From Prochlorococcus marinus CUG1417 (GTDB lineage: Bacteria; Cyanobacteriota; Cyanobacteriia; PCC-6307; Cyanobiaceae), in the NCBI RefSeq assembly GCF_017695975.1, contig NZ_JAAORN010000001.1, positions 558,001 to 622,000 on the forward strand: a stretch of DNA of 64,000 bases. Direction: 5' to 3'. Within the stretch, counting starts at the first letter, position 1. The number at the start of each line of letters is the position of its first letter. The translations under genes and the position numbers were made by a program. The notes below the pieces were generated by a model. The model was given only the letters and a program-made list of their open reading frames with translations. It searched no databases and was not told where the DNA came from. Shown piece by piece: positions 1-10,950 of this stretch.

Positions 1-966
1 AATGAAACAATTTTGAATTCAGTTCTTTTGGGAGAAACTTTGCCTAATTATTTGGATAATTTGAGTTTTAATAATCTTAAATTAAAACTTGGTCCAGATT
101 TTAAACTTCAATATTCAGAATTAATTCAAGCTTATTTAGATACCAAATTAGACCTTAATATAAACGGAAAGGTAGGCAAAGATTTAAATGCTAGAGGTCT
201 AATTTATCTTAAAAAAGGTAGAGCTAATCTATATACTACTCCATTTAAACTTGATAAAAATAAAGATAATTATATTTTATTTGCATCAAGAAGTGGCGTC
301 GTTCCATTTATTAATTTTTCTCTTGTTAGTAAAGTTCCAGATTCTATAATACCTATAAGTGAAAATAATCAGGATTTAAATATATCAGCTGATCTAGATG
401 TGAATGAGACTTCTAGTGGTTTGGGATCATTCGGGATTGGCAATTCAAGGCTTATCAAAATTGAAGCGTCTTATGAAGGATTTTTAGATCAATTATCTTT
501 TGCTGATGAAAATAGAAGAATCCAATTAAGGAGTACGCCAAGTTATAACAGATCACAAATAATTGGTTTGATTGGCGGTAACTCTGCAAATTTAATAAAT
601 AGAGCATTTATTTCTCAACTTAATAATGCTGATGCATTTAGTGAAAGATTTCAGTTATCTCTATACCCAGCATTAATAGAAAATAATGATTCATTAAATA
701 ATATTTTTTCTAATGAAAATTTAAATATAGAGAATGATGGTCAATCATCTTCTAATGAGGAATTTTCTTCTCAAGCTTGGGTAGCCGAAATAGGGCTTGA
801 TATTACTGACGCGATAAATTTTGCCTTCCAAACTGTTCCAGGTAGAGATGATATTTCACCTTTAGGAATTTTGACTTTTCAGGCAAATCCGAACTTAGAA
901 TTATTAGGTTCTTATGATTCCAATGGGGACTGGAAAAGTCAAGTTCAATTATTTTTTAGATATTAA
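1..966 (+). CDS. TamB-like (DUF490) translocation/assembly protein, C-terminal part
   Basis: The reading frame is open from base 1, so this is the 3' end of a gene that begins outside the window; the first in-window start-like codon (TTG at 13) is not the real start. About 321 residues are visible. The stretch around positions 505-590 reads as the family pattern of short beta segments followed by a 'RSTPSYNRSQIIGLIGG' segment, and the protein ends in an aromatic-rich strand (FFRY) as TamB C-termini do. TamB-family proteins span the periplasm and act in outer-membrane protein assembly or lipid transfer. The family call rests on this C-terminal part only. Confidence 0.75.
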   Translation, partial: NETILNSVLLGETLPNYLDNLSFNNLKLKLGPDFKLQYSELIQAYLDTKLDLNINGKVGKDLNARGLIYLKKGRANLYTTPFKLDKNKDNYILFASRSGVVPFINFSLVSKVPDSIIPISENNQDLNISADLDVNETSSGLGSFGIGNSRLIKIEASYEGFLDQLSFADENRRIQLRSTPSYNRSQIIGLIGGNSANLINRAFISQLNNADAFSERFQLSLYPALIENNDSLNNIFSNENLNIENDGQSSSNEEFSSQAWVAEIGLDITDAINFAFQTVPGRDDISPLGILTFQANPNLELLGSYDSNGDWKSQVQLFFRY

Positions 967-1032
967 CGCAGAAAGAAATTTACTTTAAAGAATCGTTAAT
1001 TTGAATTATTATTAGATTACCTAAAAAATATT

Positions 1033-2343
1033 ATGGCTAATATCTTTGAAGTCCCTCAACCAGGTAATGATCTTCTAGAAAAAGCTGATAAAGTTCGTTT
1101 GGCATCAATAAAAATAAGTCAGACTGAAAATCAAAATAGAATTAAAGCCCTAAATTTTATGGCTGATTATCTAGAAAAAAATTCTAAAGAAATATTAGAT
1201 GCTAATAATGAGGATTATTCAAGTGCAGAAAAAAAGGGTATTTCTAAGGCTTTACTTTCTAGATTGAAATTATCAAAAGCAAAATTAAATTCAGGTATTG
1301 AAGGAGTAAGAAAAGTTGGTGACTTGGCTGATCCTGTAAATCAAGTCCAAATAAAAAGAGAGCTTTCTAAGGGATTGGTCTTAGAAAGAAAAACTGTGCC
1401 AATCGGAGTCTTAGGGGTTATTTTTGAATCAAGGCCAGATGCCGTGATGCAGATTAGTTCTTTAGCCATAAGATCAGGTAATGGAGTAATGTTAAAAGGT
1501 GGTAGTGAAGCCAATTTAACAAATACTTCAATAGTGAGAGCATTGCAAGAAGGTTTAAATGAATCAGGCCTTGATAAAAATGCAATATGTTTACTAACAA
1601 GCAGAAAAGATAGCATGGCGATGTTAAATCTTGAGAAATATATTAATTTAATAATTCCAAGAGGGAGTAATCAATTAGTTAAATTTATTCAGGAGAATAC
1701 AAGAATTCCTGTGTTAGGCCATGCTGATGGAATTTGTCACTTGTTTATAGATATTGAGGCAAATCTAGAAATGGCTTTATCAGTCGCTTTAGACAGCAAA
1801 ATCCAATATCCTGCAGCATGTAATGCTATTGAAACTCTATTAGTCCATAAAGATATTGCTTCAGCTTTTTTAGAAAAGGCCATACCTTTGTTTAATTCTA
1901 ATGATGTTAAGTTAATTGGAGATGAGAGATCAGTTGAATTAGGTTTAAAGTATGAGGCTAGTCTAGAAGATTGGGAAACTGAATATTTGGATTTAATTTT
2001 ATCGATAAAAATTGTTGATGATCTTGAGGAAGCAATCACACATATTCAAAAATATAGTTCAAAACATACAGATGGAATAATTACTGAAAACTCAAAAACT
2101 GCCAATAAATTTATGAATGTAATTGATAGTGCAGGTGTTTTTCATAATTGCTCTACTAGGTTTGCCGATGGGTTTAGATATGGATTCGGAGCTGAAGTTG
2201 GCATATCTACTCAAACTCTTCCACCAAGGGGACCTGTAGGTCTAGAGGGTTTGGTAACTTATAAATATTTCCTAAAAGGTGATGGGAATATAGTTGATGA
2301 TTTTTCATCGGGAAAGGCTTTCTATACACATAAAGATCTTTAA
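1033..2343 (+). CDS. proA: gamma-glutamyl phosphate reductase
   Basis: ProA reduces gamma-glutamyl phosphate to glutamate-5-semialdehyde with NADPH, the second step of proline synthesis in the cytoplasm. The 436 residues are full length for the family. The N-terminal cofactor domain contains the PIGVLGVIFESRPDAV segment (about residues 122-137). The catalytic cysteine is in the PAACNAIETLLV motif (Cys263), and the C-terminus has the conserved GPVGLEGLVTYKY segment. The ATG start is 66 bases after the TamB-like gene, and folB follows 11 bases downstream in the same direction. proB is not in the window. Confidence 0.97.
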   Translation: MANIFEVPQPGNDLLEKADKVRLASIKISQTENQNRIKALNFMADYLEKNSKEILDANNEDYSSAEKKGISKALLSRLKLSKAKLNSGIEGVRKVGDLADPVNQVQIKRELSKGLVLERKTVPIGVLGVIFESRPDAVMQISSLAIRSGNGVMLKGGSEANLTNTSIVRALQEGLNESGLDKNAICLLTSRKDSMAMLNLEKYINLIIPRGSNQLVKFIQENTRIPVLGHADGICHLFIDIEANLEMALSVALDSKIQYPAACNAIETLLVHKDIASAFLEKAIPLFNSNDVKLIGDERSVELGLKYEASLEDWETEYLDLILSIKIVDDLEEAITHIQKYSSKHTDGIITENSKTANKFMNVIDSAGVFHNCSTRFADGFRYGFGAEVGISTQTLPPRGPVGLEGLVTYKYFLKGDGNIVDDFSSGKAFYTHKDL

Positions 2344-2354
2344 AACTTTTAAAG

Positions 2355-2717
2355 ATGGAAACTTTTTTAAAAATTGAGAATATTAAACTTTGGGCCAGGG
2401 TTGGCGTTCTTGATAAAGAGAGAGAATTGGGACAACTATTTTCTTTAGATATATTTTTATGGACTAATTTTGAAAAATGTACAGTAAATGATGATATAAA
2501 AAAAACAGTTGACTATTCGAAATTAGTTCAAATTTTAAAAGATCAATCAAAGAAAATATATTGTTTTACAATCGAAAAATATTCCAACTCAATTTTAGAA
2601 ATCATCGATCAGGAATTTAAGCTTTCTAAAATTAAAATTATTTTGACAAAATGCAATCCTCCAATCACAGGTTTCGATGGGAAGGTGTCAATAGTAAGAA
2701 TTCTTGAAAATAATTAA
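2355..2717 (+). CDS. folB: dihydroneopterin aldolase
   Basis: FolB converts 7,8-dihydroneopterin to 6-hydroxymethyl-7,8-dihydropterin plus glycolaldehyde in folate synthesis. At 120 residues it has the usual single-domain length. The VGVLDKERELGQLF segment (residues 16-29) holds the conserved substrate-binding glutamate (Glu22). DYSKL follows at 53-57 and a conserved lysine lies in the ILTKCNPPI segment (Lys99). It lies directly downstream of proA and its 3' end overlaps the next gene by 14 bases, so the three are probably co-transcribed and translationally coupled. Confidence 0.93.
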   Translation: METFLKIENIKLWARVGVLDKERELGQLFSLDIFLWTNFEKCTVNDDIKKTVDYSKLVQILKDQSKKIYCFTIEKYSNSILEIIDQEFKLSKIKIILTKCNPPITGFDGKVSIVRILENN

Positions 2718-3315
2718 AGTATTGGAAAAAAGAAATCCCATCTTATTGATTCATGGTCTTTGGAATACTTCAAGTATTTTTTCTTCTATTACTTCAAAAC
2801 TTGATGATATTGGAATTGAATATTTTGCTCCAACGCTTAAACATTCATTTGGAATGACTTCAATTCTGGATTTGACTAATAAATTAAACGAATTGATTTT
2901 AGAGAAATATGGTTTAGAAAAAGAAATAGATATTTTGGGATTTTCTATGGGTGGAATAATTGGTAGGTACTGGCTTCAAAAATTTAATGGGTGTAAAAGA
3001 ACAAGAAGATTAATATCTATAGGTTCCCCTCACAAAGGAACTTTAATGGCTCAATTAGTCCCTAAATACCCTTTTAGAGGAATATCAGAAATGAAAATAA
3101 ATAGTAAGTTTTTAAGGGGACTCGCAAATAATGATTTTTTACTTGATGATATTGAGTGTATAAATTTCTTTACTTATTGGGATATCATGGTATTCCCTGG
3201 TTGGTGGACAAATTTAAAATTTGGGAAAAAAATATCAGTAAAAGTATATATACATAGAAATCTTGTAAGAAATGAATCTGCGGTTGATAAAATAATCGAT
3301 GAAATTATTTCGTAG
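2704..3315 (+). CDS. alpha/beta-hydrolase, lipase-like
   Basis: A 203-residue serine hydrolase of the alpha/beta fold. It has the N-terminal oxyanion-type LIHGLW segment (15-20), a GFSMGG nucleophile elbow with Ser81, and an SIGSPHKGT segment typical of triacylglycerol-lipase/PGAP1-like proteins. The substrate is not predictable. The start is a TTG at 2704 inside folB (14-base overlap); no ATG precedes the HGLW core, so the TTG is needed to give a complete domain. Its 3' end overlaps the convergent prlC gene by 11 bases. Confidence 0.8.
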   Translation: MKIIKVLEKRNPILLIHGLWNTSSIFSSITSKLDDIGIEYFAPTLKHSFGMTSILDLTNKLNELILEKYGLEKEIDILGFSMGGIIGRYWLQKFNGCKRTRRLISIGSPHKGTLMAQLVPKYPFRGISEMKINSKFLRGLANNDFLLDDIECINFFTYWDIMVFPGWWTNLKFGKKISVKVYIHRNLVRNESAVDKIIDEIIS

Positions 3316-5395
3316 CTCCAGATAGACCTAAATGTCTTATTAAGGGATCTGTTTGTGGCTCTCTTCCCCTGAATAGTTTAAATATGTCTAATGGAGGTAA
3401 GCTTCCTCCCAAGCTAAGTATTGTATCTTTAAATTTCTTTCCTATAAACTTTAAATCTTCAGGGTTTTCTAAATCAGCTTCTTCGAACATTGAAAATGCA
3501 TCAGCACTAAGAACTTCAGCCCATTTATATGAGTAATATCCTGCTGAATATCCTCCTGCAAATATATGACTAAAACAACAAAGAAATTGATCTTCTTGAA
3601 TTGGTTCAATAACAGTAGTTTGTTTTGCGATTTCTCTCCTTATTTCGTCAGCTGTTTTGCCTTTGTGTTTATCAATATTACTGTGCAATCTGAGATCTGT
3701 AATTGCAAAATGAAGTTGTCTAAGAGTGGCCATACCACAATTAAAAGTTCTATTCTTTAGAAGCTTCTCAAAATTCTCATCTGATAATTTTTCTCCTGTT
3801 TTGTAGTGCCTAGCAATATTCATAAGTGTGTTTTTATTAAAACACCAGTTTTCCATAAATTGACTTGGAAGTTCGACTGCGTCCCACTCAACATTATTAA
3901 TCCCAGCTGCTTGAGGAAGATTAACAGTGGTGAGCATGTGTTGAAGACCATGACCAAATTCATGGAACAGTGTCTGAACTTCTTCAAAACTCATCAAACT
4001 AGGTTTATCTTTTGATGGTGGAGTCTGATTACAAACCAGATAAGCTACAGGGAGGGTCTTTTTGCCAACATTATTTTTATTCAAACATTCATCCATCCAA
4101 GCCCCTCCTCTCTTTGATTCAGGTCTCGAATATGGATCGAGGTAAAAGGATGCTATTTTGATATCTTCCTTATTAAGGATATTAAAAAATAAAACATCTT
4201 CATTCCACCGAGGTGCCTCATCAGTTGCATCGACTACTTTAATTTCAAAAAGCTTTTCACTTAATTTAAATAAACCTTTCAAAACATCATTTAGTGGAAA
4301 CCAAGGCCTCAAAGACTCTTGATCCAAATTAAGCTTTTCCTTTCTAAGAAGTTCGGACCAATAACTAATATCCCATGGCTCGATATTCTCTGATTTTGAA
4401 AAACCATTAGCTTTAGAAAACTTATTGAGAGTTTCCAATTCAATTTTCGCGGTTTTGAATGCTGGTTCTCTTAATTCTTCTAAAAGATTTTCAACATTTT
4501 TAATTTCTTTCGCCATTTTCGTTGACAAACTTAATTCCGCCCAACTTTTATAACCAAGAAGATTAGCCTGTTTAGTTCTAAGAGATAATATCTCTTCAAT
4601 GATTTGAGAATTATTTTTTTCTCCTTGATAAGCCCTACCAACGAATGCCTTATATAGTTTTTCTCTAAGGTTACGGTCAGTGGCATATGTCATGAACGAA
4701 GTATAAGTTGGAATATCTAAACTTAATTTCCAAGGACCATTCTTAATATCAACTTCTCCATCAATTTTTAAGTGTTTGTGTGCAGAAATTGCCATCAATT
4801 CAAGAACTCGTTCAGGGAGTCCATCGACTTCAGATTTTTTATTTAATATTAAAAACCATTTATTAGTGGCATCAAGAACATTGTTGCTGAAGTCTGTTGA
4901 TAGCTTTCCAAGCTTTTCTGAAATATTGTTGAATTCTTCTTGATCATTTTTTTGTAGTGAAATACCTCTATGTTGCATCTCGAGAATTTCTTTGTCTAAA
5001 ATTCTGTTTTTTATTTGATCAAAGTTGTTTGTCTCTTTAAGCTTGACTAAAGAATTATAAATTATTTTACTTTGTCCGAATTTATTACTCAAGCTAATAA
5101 TCTCGGGAAGAAATTTTGAATAAATATTTCTAAGACTTTCAGAATTATTTACAGCATTTAGATGACTTATTACTCCCCAACTCCATCTAAGAATTTCATT
5201 AACTTCATTTAAAGGATTTATTACCTTATCCCAATCTAAATCATTTTGAATCAAATAATTAGATAAATTTTTCTCTATGCTTTTGAAGTCTTCCGCTATC
5301 TTTTCTAGTACTAATGGAAATTGTTTACTTATGCTATCGGGTGTAAATTTTTTAAATTCTGGTAATTCTCCATATTTAAAAATTGAGGTATCCAT
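3305..5395 (-). CDS. prlC: oligopeptidase A (M3 family zinc peptidase)
   Basis: A 696-residue cytoplasmic metallopeptidase of the thimet/oligopeptidase A family, which degrades short peptides, including those released by larger proteases. The zinc motif HEFGH is at residues 478-482 (FHEFGHGLQHML), with the third ligand region (EWDAVELPSQFMENW) about 25 residues later. The length matches bacterial OpdA/PrlC and no signal peptide is seen. It converges on the lipase-like gene with an 11-base overlap, and lies 13 bases after ndhD in the same direction. Confidence 0.95.
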   Translation of the reverse strand: MDTSIFKYGELPEFKKFTPDSISKQFPLVLEKIAEDFKSIEKNLSNYLIQNDLDWDKVINPLNEVNEILRWSWGVISHLNAVNNSESLRNIYSKFLPEIISLSNKFGQSKIIYNSLVKLKETNNFDQIKNRILDKEILEMQHRGISLQKNDQEEFNNISEKLGKLSTDFSNNVLDATNKWFLILNKKSEVDGLPERVLELMAISAHKHLKIDGEVDIKNGPWKLSLDIPTYTSFMTYATDRNLREKLYKAFVGRAYQGEKNNSQIIEEILSLRTKQANLLGYKSWAELSLSTKMAKEIKNVENLLEELREPAFKTAKIELETLNKFSKANGFSKSENIEPWDISYWSELLRKEKLNLDQESLRPWFPLNDVLKGLFKLSEKLFEIKVVDATDEAPRWNEDVLFFNILNKEDIKIASFYLDPYSRPESKRGGAWMDECLNKNNVGKKTLPVAYLVCNQTPPSKDKPSLMSFEEVQTLFHEFGHGLQHMLTTVNLPQAAGINNVEWDAVELPSQFMENWCFNKNTLMNIARHYKTGEKLSDENFEKLLKNRTFNCGMATLRQLHFAITDLRLHSNIDKHKGKTADEIRREIAKQTTVIEPIQEDQFLCCFSHIFAGGYSAGYYSYKWAEVLSADAFSMFEEADLENPEDLKFIGKKFKDTILSLGGSLPPLDIFKLFRGREPQTDPLIRHLGLSGATK

Positions 5396-5408
5396 TTATT
5401 AAAATAAT

Positions 5409-6950
5409 TTAATTAACTAAGGTTGGAATTAATCCTACTAACTTAGCTAAAGTGAGCTGCTGACTGAGAGCATTGGTTGAAGATTCGTATAGATTTATGG
5501 CGATTTTTGGCCAAAACCCAATAACCAAAGTAGGTAACAATAAACTGAAACCAATTGTCAATTCTCTACCATTCATCTCTTTAACTGTAGCCAGTGCAGG
5601 AATTCTAGGGCCAAAGAATACTCTTCTACACATTGATAGTAGATATATTGGTGTTAGAACCAAACCCACTGCTGCAATTATAATAGTTATTGATCTAAAG
5701 ATAGAGCTGAAGCCTTCTTGACTAGTGATACCTAAAAATACAGTTATTTCACTTATAAAACCGCTCATTCCAGGGAGTGCTAAAGAGGCCAAAGAGCTTG
5801 CCAAGAAAAAAGCAAAAGTTATTGGTAGGACCTTTGCTAAACCGCCCATATTTGGTATCGATAGAGTATTTGTTCTTTCATAGAATGAGCCTGTAACAAA
5901 GAACATCGCTGCAGCGATGAGTCCGTGACTAATCATTTGGAGCATTGCTCCACTTATACCTAGTGCATCTACTGCTCCTATCCCTAGTAGAACAAAACCC
6001 ATATGACTCACTGAGCTACAAGCAATTCTCCTTTTAACGTTATCTTGTGCAAATGCATTTAATGCTCCGTAAATTATGTTAATGATTCCAAGAATAATTA
6101 ATGCTGGTGCAATTTGAAGATGTACCTCAGGTAGAATTTGAACATTGAACCTCAAGAGAGCGTAGCCTCCCATTTTTAAAAGTATGCCAGCGAGTAACAT
6201 TGAAACTGGTGCATTAGCCTCTCCATGTGCATCGGGTAACCAAGTATGTAATGGAAAGATAGGAAGTTTTACTCCAAAACCAATTAAAAATCCTAAATAA
6301 GATAATAAAGCTAAGCTGCCTGTCACATGTTTATTAGTTAACTCGGTAATATTTAAAGTAAAGGTATCACCACTCAAGGCAAGTGCTAACCCACTTATTA
6401 GTATTAATAAAGATGCTAAAGCTGTATAAAGGATAAATTTAGTGGCAGCATATAATTTCTTTTTCCCTCCCCAAATTGCAATAAGGAGATATACGGGAAC
6501 TAACTCAAGTTCCCAAGCTAAGAAAAATAATAGGAAATCTTGAGAGAGGAAAACTAATGATTGAGCTGACGCTTGAACTAATAGAAGAGCAAAATATAAA
6601 TTAGATTTTTTCTTGATTTTCCAACTTGCGGCAGCTGATAAAAATGTAATTAACCCACTCAAAGCTACTAATGGAGCAGATAATCCATCTACCCCAAGAG
6701 ACCACTCTAAACCTATTGAGGGTAACCAGGAAGTTCTTTCTATCAGTTGTAAAGAGCTATCTGTAGTATTAAATTTTTGGAAAAGGACGCCGATTATTAG
6801 TAAAAAATCTATAAATAAAAAACTTAATGAGATATTTCTAGGGAGTGTATTATCTTCTCCTTCCTTAGAGCTCAAGAACGGCATTATTAATGCCCCAATT
6901 AAAGGCAGCAAAACAATTGATGATAGCCAAGGAAAAGATTCTAAATTCAT
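5409..6950 (-). CDS. ndhD: NAD(P)H dehydrogenase (NDH-1) subunit 4
   Basis: A membrane subunit of the cyanobacterial NDH-1 complex (ND4/NuoM homologue), which takes electrons from reduced ferredoxin and pumps protons during cyclic and respiratory flow. The 513 residues contain about 14 hydrophobic segments. Antiporter-type charged residues lie within membrane helices: WELEL (Glu147), FGVKLP (Lys228) and LLKMGG (Lys259), plus the [16 protein letters not shown] loop (235-250). It resembles the standard NdhD1 type rather than the CO2-uptake paralogues, which I recall are absent from Prochlorococcus; that sub-type is inferred. No other ndh gene is nearby. Confidence 0.94.
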   Translation of the reverse strand: MNLESFPWLSSIVLLPLIGALIMPFLSSKEGEDNTLPRNISLSFLFIDFLLIIGVLFQKFNTTDSSLQLIERTSWLPSIGLEWSLGVDGLSAPLVALSGLITFLSAAASWKIKKKSNLYFALLLVQASAQSLVFLSQDFLLFFLAWELELVPVYLLIAIWGGKKKLYAATKFILYTALASLLILISGLALALSGDTFTLNITELTNKHVTGSLALLSYLGFLIGFGVKLPIFPLHTWLPDAHGEANAPVSMLLAGILLKMGGYALLRFNVQILPEVHLQIAPALIILGIINIIYGALNAFAQDNVKRRIACSSVSHMGFVLLGIGAVDALGISGAMLQMISHGLIAAAMFFVTGSFYERTNTLSIPNMGGLAKVLPITFAFFLASSLASLALPGMSGFISEITVFLGITSQEGFSSIFRSITIIIAAVGLVLTPIYLLSMCRRVFFGPRIPALATVKEMNGRELTIGFSLLLPTLVIGFWPKIAINLYESSTNALSQQLTLAKLVGLIPTLVN

Positions 6951-7029
6951 TTATAGAATGAATAATTTTTTTATTCTAGTTGAAGAAGTACTAGCTTGAG
7001 ACTATAACATTAAAAATGCCTAAGTAAAA

Positions 7030-7977
7030 CTACTTACCAGAGATAGCGCTAAATTGACTGCCTGTTGTTTGAACGTTTAAGAATGGTGCTCTGCTTGCTA
7101 CGCCTGACTTTTCCCATGCTTTTACCATAGCTTGACTAACGTTTTTACCATTTTCTTTTTTACATAAAGCTAAGATACTTGGTCCAGCACCACTAATTGC
7201 GCATCCTAGAGCACCTGCATTTAGTGCGGCATCTTTGACTTCAAGTCCGCCCTTAATAAGTTTCCATCTGTAGGGTTCATGTAGCTTATCAAACATTCCC
7301 TCTTTTATTAATTCTTCATTCCCTGCTTTTAATCCGTTTAGTAACAAAGTAAGTGCCCCCATATTTGTCACTGCATCAGATATAGGAATATTCTTTGGCA
7401 TAACTTTTCTTGCTTCACTTGTGCTTAGACGAATTGCAGGTATTGCTACGACAGCTTTAATTGAATCATGCCAATCACATCTAATGATTCTCCATCTTTG
7501 AGAAGAAGACCTAGCTGTCAAACAAAGCCCACCAAGGAGAGAGGGGACTACATTATCAGGATGACCCTCTATATCAATGGCAAGTTCTAGGAGTTTTTCC
7601 TTAGATAGTGGTGAGTTCATTATGGCATTTGCTCCAATTAGTCCAGCAACTATTGCTGTAGCACTACTTCCAAGTCCTCGTGCAGGTGGTACGGCTAACT
7701 TAACTCTTGCTTCAAGTGCAAAAGGATTAATATTTGCACTCTGCCATACTTTCTGCGCCGCTCTAAAAACTAAGTTTTCAGGTCCCCCTCTTAAGTGATT
7801 ACCATCTGTACTTTCCATTATTAAATCAAACCTATCTCCACCACCTTCAATTCTTGTAAAAATAAATTCATTGTATAAATCTAATGCTGCTCCAAGGCAG
7901 TCGAACCCAGGTCCCAAATTTGCAGTTGTAGAAGGTACTGTTACTCTTATTTTTTTACCTACTTCGGGAATAGACAT
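7030..7977 (-). CDS. thrB: homoserine kinase
   Basis: ThrB phosphorylates homoserine to O-phosphohomoserine, the branch leading to threonine. The 315-residue GHMP kinase has the N-terminal VPSTTANLGPGFDCLG segment (14-29), the ATP-binding PPARGLGSSATA motif (97-108) and the C-terminal GCAISGAGPS glycine-rich segment. It is the last of four same-strand genes (trpS, thrS, glk, thrB) with gaps of 3 to 10 bases, so it is probably read from a promoter upstream of trpS or earlier. Its substrate is shared with MetA, encoded at 55001-55891. Confidence 0.96.
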   Translation of the reverse strand: MSIPEVGKKIRVTVPSTTANLGPGFDCLGAALDLYNEFIFTRIEGGGDRFDLIMESTDGNHLRGGPENLVFRAAQKVWQSANINPFALEARVKLAVPPARGLGSSATAIVAGLIGANAIMNSPLSKEKLLELAIDIEGHPDNVVPSLLGGLCLTARSSSQRWRIIRCDWHDSIKAVVAIPAIRLSTSEARKVMPKNIPISDAVTNMGALTLLLNGLKAGNEELIKEGMFDKLHEPYRWKLIKGGLEVKDAALNAGALGCAISGAGPSILALCKKENGKNVSQAMVKAWEKSGVASRAPFLNVQTTGSQFSAISGK

Positions 7978-7982
7978 TTTTG

Positions 7983-9020
7983 TTACGTAGTTTTTATAAG
8001 CATTTTTGCTCTACAGGCTGCACTAAAAAGTCCAAATTCTTCATCTAAAATTACGTTAATAGGTATTGTTTTAAGAATATCTTTTAATCTTCCTTTATCA
8101 AAAAATTGTTTCGTAAATAAATTCGATTTAAAGTTTTTGAAATGTTTTGGAGCAGTTCCTCCAGAAATCCATAACCCACCAAAGCATAATTCTTGAAGCG
8201 CGACATCTCCCAATAAGGAGGAATATGCGCCTAACCAAATCCTCTCAACTTCAATCATTAGCTGATCACCTTCTTTAGAAAGATTACAAATTTTTTCTGG
8301 TAGTTCTTTTCTCAAGGCATCAGAAATTTTAACTTCTTTGAAATATTTTTGTAGTGGATGGTTTTTAGCATCAGATTTGCTAAGTCTCCATTCGGCAATT
8401 CTTGATAAACCAGTACCACTTACAATTCTCTCACAAGATATCCTTTCAACATTTAAAGAATTTTTGAGCCAAACCTTTAGTTCCCATTCTAATTCTGACT
8501 TTGGCGAGTATTCAATATGCCCCCCTTCACTAGCTAAAACTTTTACGTTACTTCCTGAAATTATGCCTCTTGCAATTCCCAAACCAGTACCGGCACCAAC
8601 AATGGTATGAAAATCATTATTAGCAACTCCAGAATAGGACCCATTTTGGATGGTAGAATATTGATCCTTTTTTAAATAAGGTATTCCATAAATTTGTACT
8701 GCAAAATCATTTATTAGTTCGCAGCTTTTTAAATTAAATTTCTTTTGTAATGTATTTCCAGAAATATTCCACGATAAGTTTATTATTTTTGCATTGTTGT
8801 TAGATAAAGGACCAGCTACTGCGAAACATGCAGAAGAAGGATGAGCAATATTTTTGCATTCATTTTTAAGAAAATCTTCTAGGATTAGATCAAAAGAATC
8901 CCATTCAGAAGATATATATTTCTTTTTGAATATTAATTTAGGCGAGTCATCATTTATTAATTTTTCGAAGATTCCCAAAAGAACCTTTGTACCTCCTAAA
9001 TCACAAGCGAGAAAATTCAT
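7983..9020 (-). CDS. glk: glucokinase
   Basis: An ATP-dependent kinase making glucose-6-phosphate. The 345 residues carry the phosphate-1 segment CDLGGTKVLLG (6-16), the catalytic ELINDF motif (101-106, Asp105), GAGTGLGIA (142-150) and EGGHIEYSP (165-173). This is the bacterial glucokinase (Glk) family, as in other cyanobacteria, not the ROK family. It sits 5 bases upstream of thrB and 10 bases downstream of thrS. Slightly longer than the E. coli enzyme, which is typical of cyanobacterial versions. Confidence 0.9.
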   Translation of the reverse strand: MNFLACDLGGTKVLLGIFEKLINDDSPKLIFKKKYISSEWDSFDLILEDFLKNECKNIAHPSSACFAVAGPLSNNNAKIINLSWNISGNTLQKKFNLKSCELINDFAVQIYGIPYLKKDQYSTIQNGSYSGVANNDFHTIVGAGTGLGIARGIISGSNVKVLASEGGHIEYSPKSELEWELKVWLKNSLNVERISCERIVSGTGLSRIAEWRLSKSDAKNHPLQKYFKEVKISDALRKELPEKICNLSKEGDQLMIEVERIWLGAYSSLLGDVALQELCFGGLWISGGTAPKHFKNFKSNLFTKQFFDKGRLKDILKTIPINVILDEEFGLFSAACRAKMLIKTT

Positions 9021-9030
9021 CTTTCCAAAA

Positions 9031-10947
9031 TTATTCTATTCTTCCTTTCTTCTCTATAAGTTTGTCCATCAATTTGAAAAGATCATTTAGATTTAAAATT
9101 CCTAAATTTGTTCCATCTAAAGCTCTTAATGCGACCGAATTGATTTCCTCTTCTTTATCCCCAATAACTGCAATTAATGGAACTCTCCCAAGAGTTGCCT
9201 CTCTAATTTTATATCCTATTTTTTCATTCCTAATATCAACTTTAGAACGGTAACCATTATTTTTTATTAATTTATTAAACCTTAAACACTTTTCATTATT
9301 TCTATCGGTAATGCTTAATAAAATTATTTGATAAGGAGCGAGCCAAATTGGGAATTTCGCCTCATATTGTTCAATTAAGATTCCGATAAATCTTTCAAAG
9401 GATCCTAAAATTGCTCTATGAAGCATTACTGGGTTTCTTTTTTCATTATCAATATCTACATATGTTGCATCCAATCTAATAGGCATTGAGAAATCAACCT
9501 GAATAGTTCCGCATTGCCAGACTCTATTTAGACAATCTTTTAACGAGAATTCTATTTTTGGACCATAAAAAGCACCTTCTCCGGGTTGTAGCTCCCATTT
9601 AAGATTCTTATTATCGAGAGCTTTTGTAAGAGCCTCTTCTGATTTATCCCAAATCTCTTCACTACCTACCCTTTTTTCAGGACGAGTTGATAATTTAATA
9701 ATGATTTCATTAAAACCAAAAGTTTTATAAACCTCGAAAACAAGATCGATAAAAGTAGATACCTCTTCTTGGATTTGCTCTTCTGTACAAAATATGTGCG
9801 CATCATCTTGAGTAAAGTTTCTTACTCTCATCAATCCGTGTAGTGCTCCAGAGGGCTCATTTCTGTGACAAGAACCGAATTCAGCAAGACGAATAGGTAA
9901 ATCCTTATAACTTTTTAAACCTTGATTAAATACTTGAATATGGCATGGACAATTCATTGGTTTAATTGCATAAGTTCTATTTTCTGATGCGGTAGTGAAC
10001 ATATCTTCTCTAAATTTTTCCCAATGACCCGATTTTTCCCAAAGAGATTTATCAACAGCTTGTGGGGTTTTAATTTCTAAATAATCATTTTTTTTAAGTA
10101 TCTCCCTTATGTATTTTTCCAAGACTTGGTAGATTGTCCATCCATTTGGATGCCAAAAAATCATGCCTGGAGATTCTTCCTGTATATGAAAAAGTGAATG
10201 TTTTTTCCCAAGTTTTCTATGATCTCTTTTCTCCGCCTCTTCAATTCTTGTTAAATAATCTTTGAGTTCTTTTTCTTTAGCCCATGCAGTTCCATATATT
10301 CTCTGTAATGATTCATTTTCGCTATTACCTCTCCAGTATGAACCTGACAATTTAAGTAATTTAAAGTGTCTCAAATGTCTCGTGTTAGGTACGTGAGGCC
10401 CTCTACACATATCGATATATTCTTCGTGCTTATATAAATTTATGAGTCCTTCTTCAGGAATTTCTTCAATTATTCTTAATTTAAAAGTCTCATCTCTTTC
10501 TTTAAAAGTTTTAATTGCCTCTTCTTTAGAAACTTGTAAAATTTCAACGTCATAGTTTGTTTTTATTAATTTATTAATTCTATTTTCGATTTTTATTAAA
10601 TCTTCAGGAGTAAATCTGTATTCAGAGAAAATATCGTAATAAAAACCATCTTCAATCACAGGACCAATCGCCATTTTTATATCAGAGTAAATTTGTTTAA
10701 CTGCATGACCAATAAGATGAGCGAAAGAATGTCTTATTATTTCAATTCCTTCTTTATCTTTTGATGTGATGATTACAACTTCGGAATCTTTATTTATGGG
10801 AATTGTTGCATCAAGAAGAACATCATTTACTTTCCCAGCAATTGTTGCTTTAGCTAATCCAGCGCCTATACTCTGGGCAATTTCTAGAATAGTTACAGAT
10901 TTTTCGAAAACCTTTTTTGAACCATCAGGCAAGGTAATTATTGGCAT
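9031..10947 (-). CDS. thrS: threonyl-tRNA synthetase
   Basis: Charges tRNA-Thr. The full-length 638-residue class II enzyme has an N-terminal TGS domain (about 1-62), the editing domain with [13 protein letters not shown] (about 72-84), the catalytic core with the zinc-binding MNCPCH motif (331-336, Cys333) and a C-terminal anticodon-binding domain. The [10 protein letters not shown] segment fits the HxxxH editing site. It starts at ATG 10947, three bases after trpS ends on the same strand. No T-box leader is expected or seen. Confidence 0.97.
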   Translation of the reverse strand: MPIITLPDGSKKVFEKSVTILEIAQSIGAGLAKATIAGKVNDVLLDATIPINKDSEVVIITSKDKEGIEIIRHSFAHLIGHAVKQIYSDIKMAIGPVIEDGFYYDIFSEYRFTPEDLIKIENRINKLIKTNYDVEILQVSKEEAIKTFKERDETFKLRIIEEIPEEGLINLYKHEEYIDMCRGPHVPNTRHLRHFKLLKLSGSYWRGNSENESLQRIYGTAWAKEKELKDYLTRIEEAEKRDHRKLGKKHSLFHIQEESPGMIFWHPNGWTIYQVLEKYIREILKKNDYLEIKTPQAVDKSLWEKSGHWEKFREDMFTTASENRTYAIKPMNCPCHIQVFNQGLKSYKDLPIRLAEFGSCHRNEPSGALHGLMRVRNFTQDDAHIFCTEEQIQEEVSTFIDLVFEVYKTFGFNEIIIKLSTRPEKRVGSEEIWDKSEEALTKALDNKNLKWELQPGEGAFYGPKIEFSLKDCLNRVWQCGTIQVDFSMPIRLDATYVDIDNEKRNPVMLHRAILGSFERFIGILIEQYEAKFPIWLAPYQIILLSITDRNNEKCLRFNKLIKNNGYRSKVDIRNEKIGYKIREATLGRVPLIAVIGDKEEEINSVALRALDGTNLGILNLNDLFKLMDKLIEKKGRIE

Positions 10948-10950
10948 AAT